DNA of 64,000 nt from Phlebopus portentosus (lineage: Eukaryota > Basidiomycota > Agaricomycetes > Boletales > Boletinellaceae): the NCBI GenBank assembly GCA_037892935.1, contig JAYXKI010000002.1, positions 1,922,001 through 1,986,000 on the forward strand, read 5' to 3'. The notes beneath the pieces were generated by a model that did not search any database, was not told the origin of the DNA, and saw nothing but the letters and a program-made list of their open reading frames with translations. Shown here piece by piece: positions 52,225 to 62,547 of the stretch (position 1 is the first letter of the stretch; each line of letters starts with the position of its first letter). Both the position numbers and the translations under genes were made by a program.

Positions 52225-54542
52225 ATGTTTCCTTTCGCACTCTCTTTAACTCTGCTTATTTTGTTGCACTCCTTCCCCGCATTGCGGGCTGCCGATGCCG
52301 ATGCTTGGCGCAATCGATCTATCTACCAGTCTGTTGCTTTCCCATCTCGTGCCACCCGACAGTGAGAGGCTGACTGACCGAACTGTATTACTTACACAGA
52401 ATCATCGTCGACCGCTTCGCACTCCCCGAGGGTGCGGACACAAACGCCTGCGATCCAGGCCAACAAACATGGTGCGGTGGCACCTGGAACACGATTCGGG
52501 CGAATCTCGACTACGTTCAGAATGCGGGGTTCACTGCCAGTGCGTTTCCCCACACACAACTCCCTCACTGATCCCCCAGAAATTGATTATATTTTCTCCT
52601 CCGTAGTTTGGATCAGTCCCGTTTCGAAAAACTACGAGGGCGAGCGAACACCATATGGCGACCCATACCACGGATACTGGATCTCTGATGCTTCCCAGCT
52701 CAATAGTAAATTTGGTACAGCCGATGATCTCAAAGCATTGGCTGACGATTTGCATTCGAGAGGAATGTAAGTTAAGTTCACACGACGAGTTCGATGTCGA
52801 TCCCCCGCATTGATTAACATTTTGGCACTGACACTGAACGCTGTTTTATTTGATGTTAAGGTATTTAATGGTCGATGTGGTCGTCAACAACGTCATGTCG
52901 CTCAGTAATACCGACCTGGATTACCAGTCGTTTTTGTTCAAGGATCCGGTAAATTTCTTCTCTGAAAACATCAATCAAATATGAATTCACACGGATTGAT
53001 TGATTCCGCACCTAGCAATACTACCATCCTTATTGTCCGGTTGATTTCAGTAATATCACAAGCGAGCAGCTCTGCTGGCTTGGGGACACTAACGTCTACC
53101 TTCCGGATGTCAGAACTGAGGATCCATTCGTCGTTTCGACTTATAACAACTGGATCCAGCAGTTGGTCCAGGAATTTGGCATCGACGGTCTACGGATTGA
53201 TGGTATGTAGCCTTATTACATGGGTATGACCAAGAATAATTTAACTTCCTTTTAACTGACATGGCTTCGATAGCTGCCAAGTAAGAGTATAGGCTAGAGG
53301 AAAAGGAATTCATTAACAATGAAATCATTTCAGACACGTCAACAACGGTTTCTGGCCAGGATTCTGTGCAAGCGCAGGCGTCTTCTGCATCGGCGAGGTC
53401 TTCGACGCGGACCCGGCTGATGCTTTCACGTACCAGGGTTCCGATGCGCTTGACTCCATCTTGCACTATCCGATGTACAACGCGCTTACGGCGGCATTCA
53501 CGATTCCCGGTCCGCAAAACATGAGTGCAATGACGGATATGATCTCACGGAGTAAACAGTTGTCTACGGATCCGACTGTGCTAGGCAACTTCATTGAAAA
53601 CCAGGACTTACCAAGGTGGACGAACTTGAGTGTCGATCCGCAGAGCATGTAGTAAGTTTTGATCGCATATTCTGTAGGAGGAAAGCGGAGGGGACTGATT
53701 ATTCTGTAGCAACGCTATGGCTTTCAACTTCATGTCCGATGGCATCCCGATTGTTTATTATGGTCAAGAGCAAGGCTTCAGCGGTGCTGCCGACCCTGTA
53801 CGCATTTCCGTTTTCGTCTCGGCATTAGCTGATCTTGAGTCGTCAGTATAACCGAGAACCGCTCTGGCCCTCTGGCTACGCCAACACGACGACGTATGCT
53901 CTGATGTCCACCTTGAATCAAGTAAGGAATACGTCACTGTAGGGATGCGCTTTGAACTCTAATTTCTGTAACCCAGATCCGCAACCACCTCGTGACAACC
54001 TCTGATTGGGCGACACAACAGATGGAGGTGTTAGCGTCAAACAATGCTTCTCTTGCAATCAAGAAAGGCGACGTTATTACTGTTGTTACGAATGTTGGAT
54101 CACCTGTGAGACGTCTTTCCATCAGGATGTACGACAGCTGCTAACAAACGTCAACACTAGCCGAAGAATGCTAGCATGCCGATCTATACCGGCTACGTAT
54201 CGTCAACTACTCTCCTTGAGTATGCATGATACCCTTGCTTACATCTTCATAGCTCGCTGATCCTTCAATATCAATAGTATCCTCAGCTGTACTCAGCGAG
54301 CCGTCGGCAGTGCAGGAGCTATACAGGTCGAATACTCGAAGGGTGGTCAACCATATGTATTTCTTCTCGAGGAACTCATGGATGGGACTGGCCTCTGTGG
54401 CTACTCCGGGTCTGACAAGACTACGCTCGCAGGACTTGGGAGTACTTCCGCTGCTCGTGCTACTATCCCAATGTCAGAATGGTTATCGTTAGCATCAGCG
54501 ACGAGTGTCCTCTTCGGAAGCTTAACGTACCTGCTTCTCTGA
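52225..54542 (+). CDS. GPI-anchored GH13 alpha-amylase family enzyme, probable 4-alpha-glucanotransferase type
   Basis: About nine exons. MFPFALSLTLLILLHSFPALRA is a signal peptide. The mature enzyme shows IYQ|IIVDRFALPEGA, CDPGQQTWCGGTW, WISPVSKNYEG and YHGYW. Conserved region I is VDVVVNNV, region II GIDGLRIDAAKHV (catalytic nucleophile Asp), region III FCIGEVFDADP (acid/base Glu) and region IV FIENQDLPR with the third Asp. A beta-sandwich C domain follows, then a Ser/Thr spacer and a hydrophobic end (SATSVLFGSLTYLLL), a GPI signal. The usual His of region I (DVVxNH) is Asn, and the His of region IV (NHD) is Gln. Both changes are features I associate with the fungal GPI-anchored Agt group, which act as glucanotransferases on cell-wall alpha-glucan instead of hydrolysing starch. 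Confidence 0.9.
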
Positions 54543-55576
54543 TCCTGCACTGTCATGACGTTGTTATTTCTTCATGTTCCTCTATGCACAAGATGAAGAT
54601 TCGTTAAGAAAATTGACCCCCTCAGAAGACACTTTTTCTTCCTCACCTTTTCGCTGGCTAATGGTTTCGTTGGTTCGCTTTCAGGGCTTCTAGTGGGAGA
54701 AGGGATAACGGTTTGTAGTATTAGCATTAGTCAACCTTTAAGTATCTTAGTAGCCAATGCTCTGAGATTGAACTTTTTACTTTTCTTGGGCTGAGTGTAC
54801 GACATGGCGGAAATCGAAGAGTGATCATGGTATTCGGCAAGTTCCGGAAGATTTATACTGTGCTGTGATGGATGGCTCACCAATCTCAAAGTCTTTCACC
54901 CTCTCTCATTCAAGCATGCTCAAAAACGAATGAAGGGGCCTATTCTACGCTGAAGTGACTGCAGTAGATGTCCAGTATGACCTACTACCGATCTGGGCAA
55001 CTGAAGTGGTCACTTTTTCAAGCCCTCCACAGCCATCATGCAGTGGTATGTACAGTGTGGTACTTTTGTGTGCGTTGATACGTCGATACCCTGCATATGT
55101 TATTACTACGCCCGCACCCCTTGACGACGAAGAGTTTAGGCTATCTTGGAGATGGTGGTGCGCTATAACGCTTGTGATGGCGTCTTTCGTCTTTTTTTCC
55201 TCTAGTGCGAAGCCATCGATATATATGCTATTTTTTGCATCTCACGTCGCTCAGATCGTTCGTTGTATCCGCGATGTGCATGTCCTAGCCTAGTCGGTTT
55301 ATGCTTCTACTCGGTGTCCCGACTGGGGCTACTTGCACACCGGGATAGGCATGTACTTAGGGCTTGTGCGTAGTGGAGCAACGATGGCTATAATATCGCG
55401 TTACTTCTCTTGTCGTTGTCTGGCGGCGCTTTGGGTCGGATGGGTCATACATACCACGGGCTGGACAAACAGATTCTGAAGATTGATTCAGAGATTTCAT
55501 TCATTCTCGGCAGGGATAGAATCGATCAACAGATGGGTAAATTGATGCGGTGATATACAAGGTATAAGGTCAGCTA
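54543..55576. other. Intergenic, about 1 kb, no gene seen
   Basis: 3' flank of the GH13 gene. The only sizeable open frame (plus strand, about 54955-55293) lacks an ATG at its start and splice support, and I did not accept it. Confidence 0.45.
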
Positions 55577-55980
55577 TTATGCTGAATACGAAACCAGTGT
55601 TACATTGCGAGGCCATGCCAAGGTCTGCGCGAAATCGACTCGAAGGAGATCTTCGAAGTTGGGCATTTGTGCCATGAATTCCTCGAAGACGACAGGGTTG
55701 GCGAAGGGATCTCTGGGTCCGCCGTCGCAAGTGAAGCGAGAAGGAGGATTTCTCTGCGCTCTCACATGCTCTGATTCATCGAGGACTTGAGGTCTCGACC
55801 TCGTCTCCTCGGGACGATGGGAAAGAGGTTCCACTCATTAGACTCGGTGCTGGTGACATGGAAGTACCAGAGGAAGTCGTTGCCATTCCTTCCAGAGGTC
55901 GATAGCTCAGGTGTTACCACCGGAGTCGCTCGGAATAGCGCCTTTGATGTAATCGGACTCATCGAGGTCTATGACTGTCT
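55577..55980 (-). other. Possible further 3' coding sequence of the zinc-finger gene
   Basis: Downstream of the finger-2 exon the minus strand holds two overlapping open stretches. One contains ESNEWNLFPIVPRRRGRD and the other RFTCDGGPRDPFANPVVFEE and NFEDLLRVDFAQTLAW. Their composition looks coding, but I could not find a unique splice path connecting them to the fingers or to each other. They may be alternative 3' exons or remnants. Confidence 0.3.
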
Positions 55981-58900
55981 TTATCGTGGGCCTGTCGTTG
56001 GCGTAAGGGTGGTTCCTGCGATAAAGCCATGTGTGCGCTTCTCGTGTCGGATGAGAGAAGACTGGTCCCCAAATGTGTCCCTGCATCCGTGGATGTTGCA
56101 CTGGTAAGGACGTTCTTTTAGACTATACAGTAGTAGTCTGGTGAGATCGTGCACTTATCAGAGAGGCAACAACGCTTCATACAGAACGATTGGACAGAGT
56201 ACGCCTGATGAATATCCAGCAGCACGAGATGACTGGCACCGGGTGGATGAAAAGAGAGATGGAGAGAGCCAAACAACAACACGGTATAATCGTTCACAGG
56301 GAAATCGTGTAACTTTTACTACCGAACATAGACGTTTTTACCATTATGCTCCGATTGAACAACCACAACATCAACAGCAACAACGACGACCTCGTAGAGT
56401 AAGAAATGCTGGAACACAAACAATTAATGTCGTGGTAATGAGACAGGGGAGATTCATGCATTCGGGGGCGGAGCAACCGAGAATTGAGGAACCTTACCTC
56501 GAAAGAACAAACATTCCCGAACAACCCGAAGTTCCGTTAACCCAATTACCATATGGGGAATCACAAGACGCAACGGAAATTAATCCAATAGATGAGACTC
56601 GTAATGAGCAAAATGAAGATGAAGAATCTGCAAATGAAACTGATCATGCGAGCCAGCAAACTCGAGTAAGCTCTCATCCAACGCATATAAGCGCACCACG
56701 AACACCGCCTGAAAATCAGAACAATCCGCCTCCTAGCCCATCAATACCTTCTAGCTCATCTAGCTCTTCATCATCATCTTCATCTTCAATGGCAGCACAA
56801 GCACCACCAGCTCCAGTGCCTACACCACCACCACAACCACCCGCCCACATTTTTTACACTCCGGATCTCGAATTCCGTGATGTTAACGAAGCATTCAAGG
56901 GCATCGAAAAATTGCAACTGAATGGTTCTAATTTCAAAATGTGGAACATACGTGTTCACACAACGATACGTGCAATGGGGTTAGGCGATCATTTGATTGC
57001 TACCCCTGAGGCAACTGACTTAGACGGTCAACGAACCAACGACCAACTTATTTCTGTCCTTCAATCGAGGTTACCCGATACAATTCTAGCGAATATGATT
57101 GGTTTTCAAACCGTCATTTTATTCATGGGTTATCTTCGAACAAGGTTTGACGTGCGCACAACAGTTACTTCTGCAATAGAAGTATCGAAATTATTTAATG
57201 TTCGAGGACACGTTACCGAATTCGACAAAACCTTAGACAAGTTACAACAAATTTACGGTCTACTCGCGCAGCACAATAAGACACCGACAGACGACACGTA
57301 CCTGTCGGCCATTCAGAATTCAACCCCACCGCAGTATAGCTACGTTTTCCAACAGTTACAGGCGCGTATAGATTTTTACAACGCTACTCGAACTGCGGGA
57401 CAACCCATTAGGTCTATCACACCGAACGAACTAATCGCCGAACTACGTGCGGCTTTTGCAAATTATGTGGCGCAGAAACAACCGTCTTCTCACCCAAGTC
57501 CCTTTCGGGGGAGACCAATTTCCACCCGAGCACGAAGTTTTTCTCATCGGTCGCAATACCAACGCGGTATGAATAGGGGCACGAATTATCAACACCCCTC
57601 GAATACAAATTATCACGGATCTTCGACACCTTTTTGGAAAGGTTCTTGGGATCGAAACTCTTTTCGTGGACGAGGTAGAGGCCGATCAAACTTTAGCCAC
57701 AAACCCTTTACCCCGTTTACGCATGCGATAACGGGAGCACCTCAGTGCTTCAATTGCAAGAAATTTGGTCATCTATCAAAAGATTGCCGTGCGCCACCTA
57801 CACCCCAAACAGTTAAAGTTCGACAAACTCGTCCAAACAACGTTGGATCCACATCTTCGCTTACGCAAGCACCGGCGAATTATTTGAATCCGAATGCGGC
57901 TGCTCAAGCTATCATTCCTTCTTACGCATTACCCTCATCTAACTCAGCGCGCATCGAAGAAGTGAATATGGCTCAAATGCGTTCAGGTACACCGACTTTG
58001 TCTCCCGAATCTAACTTTCCAGTGGTAACTCCACAACCAACAACGCTTGATCTTTCGGACGATGATAACGTTAACGAGAATCAAAAGCGTATTCGACTCT
58101 GGCAAGCATCAAATAATCCGTTCGAACCACCTGCGAAACGACAGCAGACGGTCGCTACTCAACTGGCATCCGAATCACCAGCCGGAACAAATTATGTCGA
58201 TGATTTCTTTAAACAACTATCGATGGAACAAGACCCCGATGACGACGGAGTTTTCTATGGCGAAAAATCACTTCCGCAGCTACTCGAACCGATCACTGGC
58301 GGTCATACATTTGGTTGGTACAAAGCCAATGAAGACGCGCTACTCGAAATGGGTTTTCACCCTAACAACCTCAAAGGCGAAGCATCACCAGAGACGATCA
58401 GGAAAGCAGCTATCAAACGTGGCAAACAAGTGAACATTATCGAACGTGAAACGACGATACCTGAAGATACGCAAATGGAATATGCTGAAACGGTGAGTTT
58501 TGCAAACGCACTACTTGACTCTGGTGCCAGCATTCATGTTACACCATATCGAAAAATTTTAACGAATATTACTGACTGCGAACCAATTACAGTCAGGACA
58601 GCCGATGACACCGCCATCACCGTTTCTCAAAAAGGCGATGTGAAGCTTATTTTGTTTAAAGTGAACAACAACGTTTGCACGTCTGAAAATTGTACGATAA
58701 TAAAATTGTCAAATGTCTATTTATCGCCAAAATTCAAATGCACTTTGATCTCACAAGCAGTAATGTGTGATAACGACTTCAAATTTATAACGGAGAAAAA
58801 TATTTGTACTATCATGAAAAACAACCGACATCTAGGAACAATAATTAGGTCGGAAAGAAAATTATACGAAGTCAGAATTTATAACGACCCTAATTTAAGA

Positions 58901-61392
58901 CCAAATATCATCGCCACAATAACAATCGATGAATTACATCGAAAACTCGGACATATAAGTTATGGTTATATACGAAAAATGTTAAAAGATCATCCAGAGA
59001 TAATAACTGAAAAGATTATAGACGATAACACAACAAAAAATTGTATTGATTGTACAAAAGCAAACATTTCACGAAATATAATTCCGCATCAAAGGAAATC
59101 ACCATTAGCAAATAATTTTGGTGATCTTTTTCATATGGATATATGGGGTCCAGCGCCAACATTGGCGTTAAATTCGATATCTTACCTGTTAACTTTAGTT
59201 GATGACTCAACACGATGGTCAGAAATGTTACCATTAAAACATAAAAATGACGCGTATACTGAATATATAAAATATTCTACGAAGATAAAATTACATAATG
59301 GAGTAACTATAAAAACATTACAATCGGATAATGATTCTGTATTCTTATCAAAAGATTTTACAGATTATCTCGATTCTCAAGGAACAATTCGAAAACTTAC
59401 GGTACATGATACACCTCAACAAAACGGTGTGGCAGAACGAATGCATCAAACTATTTTTAACCATGTACGATCAATGCTAACAGCCAAAAATTTACCGCAA
59501 CGATTATGGTATTATGCAGCGCAACATGCATTGTTTATAACAAATAGATCCCCAAAAAGCGCAATAAATTTCGAAACTCCATTTAAAAAACGATTTACTG
59601 CCAATTATATTTTAGACGGACTTTATGAATTCGGCCAAGACGTCATTTATCGAAAAGAAAATGTTAATAAATTACAAAATAAAGGAATTATAGGGAAATT
59701 TGTCGGATATGACTCAAACACAAAAGACGGAATTTTCGTATACCATGATTCAAAAGTTACAACAGAACGAAATGTCGAGTTCATAATTTCTAAACAAATT
59801 CGAACTCAAGGGGAGAAAGATAAAATCGATCCATCAGAAATATTAGAACAGCAACCATCTAATGACGATAATGAGAATAACGAAACAACAATAAAAGAAA
59901 GATTACAGAGACCTCGTGAACCATCTCGTAAGAAACGAGAAGCTGGACTAGCAATAGAAAAACAAGAAGATATTTCAATTTTCTTAACGGAATTTAATCT
60001 CGAATTAAATAAAAGTATGAAAACACCAATAACATACTTAGACATATTCAAAAGACCTGATCACAGCAAATGGCGAGAAGCTATGAAAAATGAAGTAGAT
60101 TCTTTAATAGAACACGATACATGGGTATATGAATATCCACCACCAAACACAAATATTGTTGGTTCAAGATTCGTCTATAATATAAAATATAAAGCTGATG
60201 GAACGATCGACAAATATAAAGCCAGATTAGTTGCACAAGGATTCAGCCAAATAGATGGTATCGATTATTTTTCACAAGACACATTTGCACCTGTAGCGAA
60301 ACTATCAACAGCGAGATTATTATTACATTGGGCAGCAGCCAATGATTATGAAATCCATCAAATTGATATTAAATCAGCATATTTGTATGGAGAATTAAAC
60401 GATGACGAAGTCATATACATGCGACCACCACCGGGAAATTTTTGTAAAAACATAAAACCTGGACAAGTCCTGCGATTAAAAAAGGCACTATATGGTTTAA
60501 AACAATCAGGTCGACGATGGTATAAGAAAATTAATGAAATATTAAACACTGCCGGACTGACGAGATCAATCGAAGATTATGCGGTATTTTACCGATGGAC
60601 TTTAAGAAAACCAGATTTGATCACATTTATGCACGTAGACGACATTACAATAATAAGCCAAACTAAAGGCATAAAAGATCAATTAATATCGGATATCAAA
60701 AGATTCGTAAACTTAACCGACAATGGTGAAATCCATTGGTTACTCGGTATCGAGATGAAAAGAAACAGATTCGATCGGACCATATCATTAAGACAAAAGA
60801 AATATATAGAAGACATTACAACGAGATTTGGGATAGAAGAAGAAAGAACACGTCAAACACCAATGATACCAAAAAGCAAATTAACTTCAAACTATGGAGA
60901 ACCAAATCTTGAAGACAGAAAACTGTTTATGAGTTTAGTCGGATCAATTCGTTATGCAGCTGACGCAACCCGACCCGATGTGGCATATGTTGCCGGTCAG
61001 TTAGCTCGACATTTACAAAATCCAGATAAAAATCATATTAATGCTGCGAGATATGCTTTGTCATATTTAAATACAACAAAAGACAAATGGTTAAAGCTTG
61101 GAGGACGCTATCCGCTAATAATAGATGGATATTGCGATTCAGACGGAGCAATAACTGAAGGATATAAAGCGATATCACTCAATGTAAAACAATTCAATCA
61201 TTTAAACACTCACTGTGTGGCAAGGAAATGCGTCTTCAGGTTGGTCTTCTGGAGAGTGCTATGCTTGCACCCAGGCCAGGCACATTCGTATCGTCTAGCG
61301 ACGGAGGGACAAGAAAGATCAGCATATGCAACGGAAAACAAAAGCAGATCGCTTATGTACGTACTTCGCGTCAGCATCGTGTGTCTGGACAT
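55981..61392 (-). CDS. Small C2H2 zinc-finger gene interrupted by a 5.1 kb transposon-filled intron
   Basis: Exons, minus strand: about 61392-61361 (MSRHTMLTRST), 61294-61214 (RYECAWPGCKHSTLQKTNL to HFLAT) and 56122-55981 (LKERPYQCNIHGC, DTFGDQSSLIRHEKRTHG, then FIAGTTLTPTTGPR and TAA). The two codon halves CA and T join exactly across the large intron, restoring the second His of finger 1 and the linker KERPYQC. Finger 1 is C-x4-C-x12-H-x4-H; finger 2 is CNIHGC...H-x4-H. Two fingers with a TGEKP-like linker suggest a DNA-binding regulator, function unknown. The intron runs 61213 (GTGAGT) to 56123 (TAG) and contains a Ty1/copia frame in the opposite direction. Both splice signals look intact, so the gene may still be expressed, but a silenced or broken gene is equally possible. 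The 5' start and 3' end are uncertain. Confidence 0.65.
56141..61180 (+). mobile_element. Ty1/copia retroelement without visible LTRs, inside a host intron
   Basis: The element fills nearly the whole zinc-finger intron, antisense to it. Gag, protease, integrase, reverse transcriptase and the start of RNase H follow in copia order in one uninterrupted frame. Recognisable copia similarity ends near 61178, within RNase H soon after its first catalytic Asp (GYCDSD). The flanking host exons begin within about 20 bp on the 5' side and about 35 bp on the 3' side, so there is no room for LTRs of normal size. I found no target-site duplication by eye. The ends given are approximate. A weak primer-binding-site-like TTATCAGAG at 56155-56163 is not convincing. 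Confidence 0.8.
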
Positions 61393-61417
61393 GCCGAAGA
61401 CAATCAGCTTTGCGTGA
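56438..61417 (+). CDS. Copia-type Gag-Pol polyprotein, 3' end chimeric
   Basis: The frame is open from at least 56141; the first in-frame ATG is 56438, giving about 1,659 residues. In order: a Gln/Pro/Ser-rich leader; Gag (LQLNGSNFKMWNIRVHTTIR); a CCHC knuckle CFNCKKFGHLSKDC at about 57745-57786; the protease motif LLDSGASIHVTP at about 58512-58547; the integrase HHCC region (LHRKLGHISYGYIRKML, NCIDCTKAN); the integrase D,D,E core (FHMDIWGP, LQSDNDSVF, NGVAERMHQ); reverse transcriptase with YLYGELNDDEVIYMRPPPG, KKALYGLKQSGRRWYKK and HVDD in place of the usual YVDD; and an RNase H start (IRYAADATRPDVAYVAGQL). After about 61178 the frame runs into antisense host exon sequence until TGA at 61415-61417. 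No stop or frameshift breaks the element frame, suggesting a young copy or retained coding ability. Codon use becomes strongly A/T-rich from about 58650 on. Confidence 0.85.
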   Translation: MRQGRFMHSGAEQPRIEEPYLERTNIPEQPEVPLTQLPYGESQDATEINPIDETRNEQNEDEESANETDHASQQTRVSSHPTHISAPRTPPENQNNPPPSPSIPSSSSSSSSSSSSSMAAQAPPAPVPTPPPQPPAHIFYTPDLEFRDVNEAFKGIEKLQLNGSNFKMWNIRVHTTIRAMGLGDHLIATPEATDLDGQRTNDQLISVLQSRLPDTILANMIGFQTVILFMGYLRTRFDVRTTVTSAIEVSKLFNVRGHVTEFDKTLDKLQQIYGLLAQHNKTPTDDTYLSAIQNSTPPQYSYVFQQLQARIDFYNATRTAGQPIRSITPNELIAELRAAFANYVAQKQPSSHPSPFRGRPISTRARSFSHRSQYQRGMNRGTNYQHPSNTNYHGSSTPFWKGSWDRNSFRGRGRGRSNFSHKPFTPFTHAITGAPQCFNCKKFGHLSKDCRAPPTPQTVKVRQTRPNNVGSTSSLTQAPANYLNPNAAAQAIIPSYALPSSNSARIEEVNMAQMRSGTPTLSPESNFPVVTPQPTTLDLSDDDNVNENQKRIRLWQASNNPFEPPAKRQQTVATQLASESPAGTNYVDDFFKQLSMEQDPDDDGVFYGEKSLPQLLEPITGGHTFGWYKANEDALLEMGFHPNNLKGEASPETIRKAAIKRGKQVNIIERETTIPEDTQMEYAETVSFANALLDSGASIHVTPYRKILTNITDCEPITVRTADDTAITVSQKGDVKLILFKVNNNVCTSENCTIIKLSNVYLSPKFKCTLISQAVMCDNDFKFITEKNICTIMKNNRHLGTIIRSERKLYEVRIYNDPNLRPNIIATITIDELHRKLGHISYGYIRKMLKDHPEIITEKIIDDNTTKNCIDCTKANISRNIIPHQRKSPLANNFGDLFHMDIWGPAPTLALNSISYLLTLVDDSTRWSEMLPLKHKNDAYTEYIKYSTKIKLHNGVTIKTLQSDNDSVFLSKDFTDYLDSQGTIRKLTVHDTPQQNGVAERMHQTIFNHVRSMLTAKNLPQRLWYYAAQHALFITNRSPKSAINFETPFKKRFTANYILDGLYEFGQDVIYRKENVNKLQNKGIIGKFVGYDSNTKDGIFVYHDSKVTTERNVEFIISKQIRTQGEKDKIDPSEILEQQPSNDDNENNETTIKERLQRPREPSRKKREAGLAIEKQEDISIFLTEFNLELNKSMKTPITYLDIFKRPDHSKWREAMKNEVDSLIEHDTWVYEYPPPNTNIVGSRFVYNIKYKADGTIDKYKARLVAQGFSQIDGIDYFSQDTFAPVAKLSTARLLLHWAAANDYEIHQIDIKSAYLYGELNDDEVIYMRPPPGNFCKNIKPGQVLRLKKALYGLKQSGRRWYKKINEILNTAGLTRSIEDYAVFYRWTLRKPDLITFMHVDDITIISQTKGIKDQLISDIKRFVNLTDNGEIHWLLGIEMKRNRFDRTISLRQKKYIEDITTRFGIEEERTRQTPMIPKSKLTSNYGEPNLEDRKLFMSLVGSIRYAADATRPDVAYVAGQLARHLQNPDKNHINAARYALSYLNTTKDKWLKLGGRYPLIIDGYCDSDGAITEGYKAISLNVKQFNHLNTHCVARKCVFRLVFWRVLCLHPGQAHSYRLATEGQERSAYATENKSRSLMYVLRVSIVCLDMPKTISFA

Positions 61418-62547
61418 GAATTTCTTACGGCATGCACCGCAGATGAAAGCAGGCGGGGCGGGATGAGGCATGCTAATTGTACTCTATAGGTGTGCAGACT
61501 CGAAGAATTCGGCGGATTCAAGTTGGAAGGCGGGGGGAAGCGGGGGGTCAGACGCTCGATGGAGGTCTTCAGGAGACGTTGAGATACATCCTGATGCTCG
61601 AAATTGCCCATCTTTTATAGCAGAGCTGGAGGTCGCTGGGGGTGGTATGCTTGATTGCTTTCCTTCGGGGAGACAAAGGGAATATGGACGCGTCTGATTG
61701 GCTGGAGGCGGGTTGTCCATGTGTGGAAGGGAGTTCCCACGGTCCACCGCTGTGCCAAGCTTTTCCTCGGCTTCGGTGTCAAAGTTTGGTGCTTAGGACT
61801 ATTACATCGCGTCTATGTGCAGGCGTTGCCTGGACCAACAGTCCATAACAGATCCTGTGCATTCGTAAGCTAGCTTGACATTAATGCAGGTATATCACGT
61901 TTTCTTCTGGAATATTTACGATTTCTGAGGTCACCGAATCAAATGTACTATGTTTCCGGAGGACCTTACAAATTTAGCAAATTAGTGAGGCGGAAGCAAC
62001 GAAGAGTAGCTGCAAAGTCGAGATTACAAGTTGAGCATCATGGTGTCGTGTTGCTTCATTTCGATAAATCCTTTTGCTCTCGGATAAGTAGAAGCCTGAT
62101 CTTCAAGTTGTTTGTATGTATTTGTAAAGCACTCTACCTTCAATTCGTGCAAAAGAACAGCTTCTGGTTATCAGGCACGCCAAAAGCATCGAAGACTAGA
62201 CTGCATAGAATCACAGCAAAAATAGTTAACCTGTGTTTTAAGGTCGTTGTGACGATCTGGAGAAGTTGTGACTCACACCGTGACGATGCTACAATCACAT
62301 TCTTGGTACATGTGACGGGTGGAGGGAAGGATGAACGCGCCGTTACCTGACCCAGCTCATCAACCCCCTTCATCGTATCCTCCCTCGCGCAGCTCGTCCT
62401 GCGCATACAGTTCCTTCATCCCGTAGTCATCGCCGGTCGCAACGTCGTCGCGGCATCGCACATTTGTCAAAAACGTCGCGCCCGAGCAGTGCCATCGGTG
62501 CACCCGGCGGCGGTCGACCTGGGAGCCGCAACGCTGCAAGAACCAGG
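61393..62547. other. Intergenic between the zinc-finger gene and NOT1
   Basis: 5' flank of both divergent genes. Upstream exons of the zinc-finger gene could lie in 61400-61620. No convincing start was found. Upstream of NOT1 the frame stays open from about 62400, so a 5' exon or an upstream non-ATG extension cannot be excluded. Confidence 0.45.

Noticed and set aside
54955..55293. Open frame with a hydrophobic segment downstream of the GH13 gene
   Set aside because: It opens with GTG rather than ATG, has no recognisable motif, TATA or splice context, and a single hydrophobic stretch is weak evidence.
56155..56163. TTATCAGAG as a tRNA primer-binding site of the copia element
   Set aside because: It only loosely resembles the usual copia primer-binding core, there is no LTR upstream, and host exon sequence begins about 30 bp away.
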